From positions 1 to 11,507 of the forward strand of contig CAQUWW010000059.1 in NCBI GenBank assembly GCA_948896875.1: a DNA stretch of 11,507 nucleotides. The letters are read 5' to 3'. Source of the stretch: an uncultured Acetatifactor sp. (GTDB taxonomy: Bacteria; Bacillota; Clostridia; Lachnospirales; Lachnospiraceae). Of this stretch, positions 7,645-11,507 are shown piece by piece (within the stretch, counting starts at the first letter, position 1; each line of letters starts with the position of its first letter). A program made the translations under genes and the position numbers. The notes under the pieces were generated by a model, which had not been told where the DNA came from, searched no databases, and worked only from the letters and a program-made list of their open reading frames with translations.

Positions 7645-7690
7645 TATTTTACCTTTCGTATATCGGGTTCTTGTTTTTCCTCCCGAACTT

Positions 7691-8986
7691 TCAGCTGCGT
7701 CTGCCGTACAGGTCCACCCCGTCATGCTCCCCGCCCACACGGGGTTCTTCCAGAATCACGCGGAAATTTCCATTCTCGAAGCGGAAGCCTGTGGTCTGGT
7801 CCTCATACCACAGATAATCCGGAGAGGCCAGGCAGTTCACCACATCCATCAGCTTGTCATGGTTGGCCCCCTCATTTCCCCCGTAATGGCTGTTGGGCAA
7901 CATGGCGTAATCCGCGTCTATGGCAGGGTAGAGCCTGGAAAGGAAATTAAAGCAATGGTGGGCAATCTGCACCACATCCGACTTCCACAAATCCGCCGGA
8001 ACCGTTTTCAGCACCAGCTCTTCCGTCTCCCCGGTGGTATCTCCAAGCCACATAACAGTGCCGGAGCCGGTTGTCATCTTCATCAGAACGGAAGTACTGT
8101 TAAAATCCTGAAAGGGAAATACACCGGAACATTTGGACGTAACCGCATCTTCGTGAGCGTACAACACCTCAAAGCGGATGTTGGCCAGCGTAATCACCTG
8201 GCCGTTATGGAGCTTCAGGCACCGAAGGTCCGGACAATACTCACGCAAAGTCTCCTTCAATACCAGAATATCCCTGTCGCCAGGCTTCATGGTATAGGGC
8301 AGGAAGTTGAACATCACCCTCTCTACTGAAAACACATCCGGATAGGTTCTAAGCAGCCGCACACAGGCCGCCATATGGTCACTGTGGGCATGGGTAAAGT
8401 ACCAGGCGGCAATCCGGATTCTCTCTCCTTCTTTCATACCGGTAATTCTGCGCAGGAAGCGGTACATCCCGGTAACGGCTTCCTCGGAGCACTGCTGATA
8501 TTCTCCTCCGTCAATCATCACCAGCCCGTTGTCTGCCAGCCGGATGATATAAAACATGCCACAGTTGGTGGCGGTGGTTCCATAATGATTCTGAGGGTCA
8601 TAGTAAAGTCCATACTGATAGATTTCCGCTGACTCCGAACTGTCAAAGTCATAGGAAAATTCTTTCAGCGAAGAGGACGCTTTGTCTTCTATAATGCGCA
8701 CTTCATCTGACGCATTGGTATAATACACATAGAGAAGCGCATCTTCCTTTTTCAGCTGGCAGCTGTCCACTGCCCCGTTGTGATTCTCAAAGATCTTCTC
8801 GAATCCCATTTCCCGCAACTTCTCAAGATAGGCTTCATACTCCTCCCTGTTGGTATCCGTCACCAGCAGCATTGGGCTGTCCTCCGCCGTATCCCCCTGA
8901 CTGTCATCCGCCAGCATGGCCCCTGTGTTGTACAGTTTTCCGGCAGATATGCCGCCCTCATATGTCCATTCCTTTTTCCACTCCAT
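7691..8986 (-). CDS. Metallo-beta-lactamase-fold hydrolase with an extra N-terminal domain
   Basis: A 431-residue cytoplasmic protein (no signal peptide). Residues 1 to about 115 form an uncharacterised alpha/beta segment (EEYEAYLEKLREMGFEKI, then LLYVYYTNASDEVRIIED). From about 140 a metallo-beta-lactamase fold follows: MIDGG strand, zinc-binding H199-A-H201-S-D203-H204, a later MWLGDTTG aspartate and a VVQIAHH histidine. The metal ligands appear complete, so it should be an active metal-dependent hydrolase (phosphodiesterase, lactonase or similar); the substrate is unknown. The frame is open to a TTG at 9049, directly after the stop of the glycosidase gene. The ATG at 8986 is preferred, with GGGAGG upstream at 9-nt spacing. 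It is the last gene of the right-hand operon and converges on the kinase gene, leaving 46 nt between their ends. Confidence 0.8.
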   Translation of the reverse strand: MEWKKEWTYEGGISAGKLYNTGAMLADDSQGDTAEDSPMLLVTDTNREEYEAYLEKLREMGFEKIFENHNGAVDSCQLKKEDALLYVYYTNASDEVRIIEDKASSSLKEFSYDFDSSESAEIYQYGLYYDPQNHYGTTATNCGMFYIIRLADNGLVMIDGGEYQQCSEEAVTGMYRFLRRITGMKEGERIRIAAWYFTHAHSDHMAACVRLLRTYPDVFSVERVMFNFLPYTMKPGDRDILVLKETLREYCPDLRCLKLHNGQVITLANIRFEVLYAHEDAVTSKCSGVFPFQDFNSTSVLMKMTTGSGTVMWLGDTTGETEELVLKTVPADLWKSDVVQIAHHCFNFLSRLYPAIDADYAMLPNSHYGGNEGANHDKLMDVVNCLASPDYLWYEDQTTGFRFENGNFRVILEEPRVGGEHDGVDLYGRRS

Positions 8987-9049
8987 GTCCTGCTTCCTCC
9001 CTGTTCCTTCGTTTAGTTCATCCTGTTTGCTGCCAATTTGTAAATACAA

Positions 9050-10888
9050 TTATAACAGGTTTTTAACAGGTGCACAATTCCGAAAAAGGAGTTCAGATGC
9101 CGCGGCAGCACTGGTACAATCCGGCAGGGTGCCAGTTTCCCCCAGCTCCTGCCATATCCGCAGGAATACTGCCGCGGTCCACCCCTGCTGGGCGTTCCCC
9201 ATGCCTTCCCCGGTCCGGGAATCGAACAGTTCATGAAGCTGTCCATCTTCTATCATCACATCATACAGCCGTCTCATGGCCTCAAGCCGGACTTCGTCAA
9301 AGCCATATTTTTTCAAAGTCTCCAGAATCAGCCACGCCTCCGGCATCCACACAGGTCCCCGCCACCACTGATGCGGATTATAGCAGGGCTGGTCGTATGC
9401 GACACTGGGAAAAGGAATTTCTCCGAAAAATTTCTCCGGATCTAAAAGCCAGTCTGTAATCATGTACCGACACCTCTCTTCCTCCAGGGGCACACCGCAC
9501 CACAGCGGCAGGAATGCCACAGGTGTCACCAGAGACTGCCTCTCTCCCGTGTCCGCATCCGCGTCAAAGAACAGGTTCTGCTCCGGGTCATACAGGTAAC
9601 GTACCATCAGCGCCGCCAGCTTATCTGCTCTGGTATCCCAGTTCTGCGCTTTTTCTTCCTCGCCCAATTTTCTCCCCAGCCTGGCGGTGCACCGCATCTG
9701 GTTCACCAGATAACTGTTCATATCCAGCGCGAGTATGGCTCCCCTGTCAAACCGCGGAGAGTCGTCCTGTCCCGTCTCCAGCCCGTCTCCACAGGAAAGC
9801 AGTCCGAAACGCGTCATACGCTGGCTCAGCCACCAGGCATTATTCTTCTCCAGGGCCCGGAATACTGTCTCCATGAATTCCCTGTCCGCCCCGTCCGCCT
9901 CCTCAAAGTAGCGCATTGCCATCCATCCTGTCAACGCCGGCTGACTGTCCATGGGCCTGACCCAGGTGGAGCACACGAACTGGGGAATCTTCCCGTCGGG
10001 GCGGATGTTCTCCGTCAGCTGCAAAATGGAATCCTTCGCAATCGCCGGATTCATCTGCTCATAAGCCAGATTCTGAAAGGCACTGTCCCAGAGAAAATGT
10101 GTGGGATACCCTCCTCTGTTGGGAAAAGCAGATACATGCCCGCCCAGATATCCGGGCGCAATCGTCAGGTTGAACAGCAGACTGCTCACCGCACGCAGGA
10201 AAATCTGCCGGCCCCGACTGTCTCCGGGAGCTTTCAGCTTTTCTCCCGTGCAGTCCCGCACCCACTTTGCCAGCCGTTCCCGTGCCTGTTCCCCATTCCC
10301 TGGTGCACTCTTCAGCCGTTCCAGAAGCGTTTCCTCCGAAATCTCCAGCGCCATGGCCGTCACAGCCACAGCAATCTCTCCCTGCCTGTCCGGCTCCACA
10401 AGACAATGTCCCTCCTCCTGCTGCAGGGTCCCTTTCAAAATTCTCATTCCGTTTAGAAAGGGTACTTGCCTGTCCGGATCTCTGCCGTCTCCATTCCTGG
10501 AATATCCCTGGAAAATAAGGATATCCCTCTCCTTTTTGGCCGTCCAGTATTCGGTGGTCGCAACATCGGGCTCGCAGAAAAATTCCACCGCTTTCTCACT
10601 CCTGCAGAAAAAAAGGAAGGCATCTGTATCATAAAAACACAGTTCCCCTTCCGCACTTTCCGTCTCCGCCCGGATCCCCTCAAATCTCCCTTCAAAATGC
10701 CGCACCTTTCCCGGCATCCGGATAAACGGATTCCACACTGCCCTCGTGGCCCTGTTATAATGAAGCGCAAGCATCCGGATGCCCGGGAACTCCGGGTCCC
10801 CCAGTATCCCCCAGGAAGAGCCAAAGGGGCTGTGGCTGTTGTCAAATGTACTGTAATTCATCGGCAGCTCCAGTATTTTCTCTACCAT
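9050..10888 (-). CDS. GH63-like (alpha/alpha)6-barrel glycosidase (mannosylglycerate hydrolase / alpha-glucosidase type)
   Basis: A 612-residue enzyme without a signal peptide, so it should act on a sugar already in the cytoplasm. The N-terminal ~220 residues look like a beta-sandwich; the catalytic helical barrel follows. Diagnostic clan GH-G/GH63 motifs are visible: THFLWDSAF (D268), ETGQDDSPRF with the candidate general acid D375, NPHQWWRGPVW, LHELFDSRTG with the candidate general base E553, and QGWTAA near the end. These sit in the order and spacing expected of GH63, trehalase-like and mannosylglycerate-hydrolase proteins. The substrate cannot be decided; an alpha-linked glucoside or mannoside is likely. 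The ATG at 10888 has GAGGAGG only 4-5 nt upstream. It lies 53 nt after the transporter gene and 63 nt before the metallo-hydrolase ATG, so the three probably form one operon. Confidence 0.85.
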   Translation of the reverse strand: MVEKILELPMNYSTFDNSHSPFGSSWGILGDPEFPGIRMLALHYNRATRAVWNPFIRMPGKVRHFEGRFEGIRAETESAEGELCFYDTDAFLFFCRSEKAVEFFCEPDVATTEYWTAKKERDILIFQGYSRNGDGRDPDRQVPFLNGMRILKGTLQQEEGHCLVEPDRQGEIAVAVTAMALEISEETLLERLKSAPGNGEQARERLAKWVRDCTGEKLKAPGDSRGRQIFLRAVSSLLFNLTIAPGYLGGHVSAFPNRGGYPTHFLWDSAFQNLAYEQMNPAIAKDSILQLTENIRPDGKIPQFVCSTWVRPMDSQPALTGWMAMRYFEEADGADREFMETVFRALEKNNAWWLSQRMTRFGLLSCGDGLETGQDDSPRFDRGAILALDMNSYLVNQMRCTARLGRKLGEEEKAQNWDTRADKLAALMVRYLYDPEQNLFFDADADTGERQSLVTPVAFLPLWCGVPLEEERCRYMITDWLLDPEKFFGEIPFPSVAYDQPCYNPHQWWRGPVWMPEAWLILETLKKYGFDEVRLEAMRRLYDVMIEDGQLHELFDSRTGEGMGNAQQGWTAAVFLRIWQELGETGTLPDCTSAAAASELLFRNCAPVKNLL

Positions 10889-10941
10889 TTTTCCTCCTCA
10901 TTTTGGAATCAGCAATCTTTATCTGAACCCTTACCGGCGGA

Positions 10942-11507
10942 TTACATTTTCCTCCTCCAGATCCGGGAACAGCAGATACACACCACAGTGCCCAGAAACG
11001 CAATCACAAACCATACCTGCACTGTTCTCCCCCAGCCTGCCCGGTCTGACAGAAGCGCAAAGCCATAGGTGGACAGAGCGCTTCCCACATAGGTGCAGGA
11101 ATTCAGCAGACCGGATACTGTGGATATGGTACCGTATCTGCGGAAAAAGGGAGGCACCATTGTCACAAGCATCAGATTGGCTCCGTACATGCTTCCTGTC
11201 AACAGCGCGGAGCACAGCACGGAACCTGCCGCACTGCCGCCTGACACAAAGGTTAGAATCAATGCTGAAAGAGCTCCAACACCAAATATGTACGCCGCAC
11301 ACCGAATGGGATTATCCGGCATTTTCTCGTACAGTTTGCGGGCCAGATGCATGCTTACAATGCTGAATATCGGCAGAGCCACTCCCGTGAGAATGGAGAT
11401 TTCGCTGCCCAGGTGATAGGTCTCGGAAATATAGGAGGGCATCCAGGTGGTCACGCCGTCCCGGAGAGCCCCCTGAAGCACAATTCCCAGCATGATAAGC
11501 GCTACCA
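10942..11507 (-). CDS. MFS transporter, organophosphate:phosphate antiporter-like (partial, C-terminal part)
   Basis: The reading frame is open to the right edge, so only the last ~187 residues are present. They contain five to six hydrophobic helices with small basic loops, as in the C-terminal half of a major facilitator protein. The run of GANLMLVTMVPPFF, TVSGLLNSCTYVGSA and a GWGRTVQVWF loop resembles the GlpT/UhpT (OPA) group, in which the matching region is rich in Gly and precedes a GW motif. These exchangers usually carry phosphorylated or charged small sugars, but distant members carry other substrates. The protein ends WRRKM just before a 53-nt gap to the glycosidase gene, suggesting it imports what that enzyme cleaves. 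Group assignment is moderate; MFS membership is strong. Confidence 0.8.
   Translation of the reverse strand, partial: VALIMLGIVLQGALRDGVTTWMPSYISETYHLGSEISILTGVALPIFSIVSMHLARKLYEKMPDNPIRCAAYIFGVGALSALILTFVSGGSAAGSVLCSALLTGSMYGANLMLVTMVPPFFRRYGTISTVSGLLNSCTYVGSALSTYGFALLSDRAGWGRTVQVWFVIAFLGTVVCICCSRIWRRKM

Noticed and set aside
7663..7686. Possible terminator hairpin between the converging kinase and metallo-hydrolase genes (TCGGG / CCCGA)
   Set aside because: Only a 5-bp stem with a 14-nt loop and no clear U-run on either strand; too weak to list.
7592..8329. Open plus-strand frame of 245 codons running from the kinase end into the metallo-hydrolase gene
   Set aside because: It lies antisense to the metal-binding domain with its HxHxDH motif and shows no recognisable domain or start signal.
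9053..9071. Direct repeat TAACAGGT at 11-bp spacing at the end of the GH63-like gene
   Set aside because: Both copies fall at the last codons and stop; two 8-base copies alone are not evidence of a site.
10101..10634. Open plus-strand frames of 177-200 codons across the GH63-like gene
   Set aside because: They are Pro/Ser/Arg-rich mirror frames caused by high G+C in the opposite strand's gene.

Overview
The window looks like a carbohydrate-utilisation region from a Clostridia-type Bacillota, most likely a gut Lachnospiraceae-like organism. The reasons are a CUT1 sugar ABC importer with a lipoprotein binding protein, a divergent YesM/YesN-type two-component system, strong AGGAGG-type ribosome binding sites, and tightly packed sugar genes. 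No species can be named from the sequence alone.

Left module (about 1-5077, all on the minus strand, read right to left): a lipoprotein sugar-binding protein, two ABC permeases, then two consecutive paralogous putative TIM-barrel glycoside hydrolases. The second hydrolase runs off the left edge. Genes overlap or nearly touch, so this is one operon. The exception is a 91-nt gap after the binding-protein gene that holds a GC-rich stem-loop. No transport ATPase is present; a shared MsmX-like ATPase elsewhere is the usual solution.

Centre (5078-5291): an AT-rich divergent control region with an extended -10 promoter facing right, a 19-nt palindrome and repeated AGATACTT words. Facing right are an AraC-type response regulator and a sensor histidine kinase (5292-7644). 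They overlap out of frame by 74 nt and probably sense an extracellular sugar and switch on the importer operon.

Right module (7691-11507, minus strand, read right to left): the C-terminal half of an organophosphate-antiporter-like MFS transporter, a GH63-like (alpha/alpha)6 glycosidase without a signal peptide, and a two-domain metallo-beta-lactamase-fold hydrolase. It converges on the kinase gene and is visibly richer in G+C than the left and centre, which suggests a separate origin or history.

Working picture: the left system senses and imports an oligosaccharide, which the cytoplasmic TIM-barrel enzyme pair cleaves. The right system looks like a second uptake-plus-hydrolysis unit. Substrates are not identifiable from the sequence. 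No RNA gene, insertion sequence, CRISPR array or phage feature was seen.
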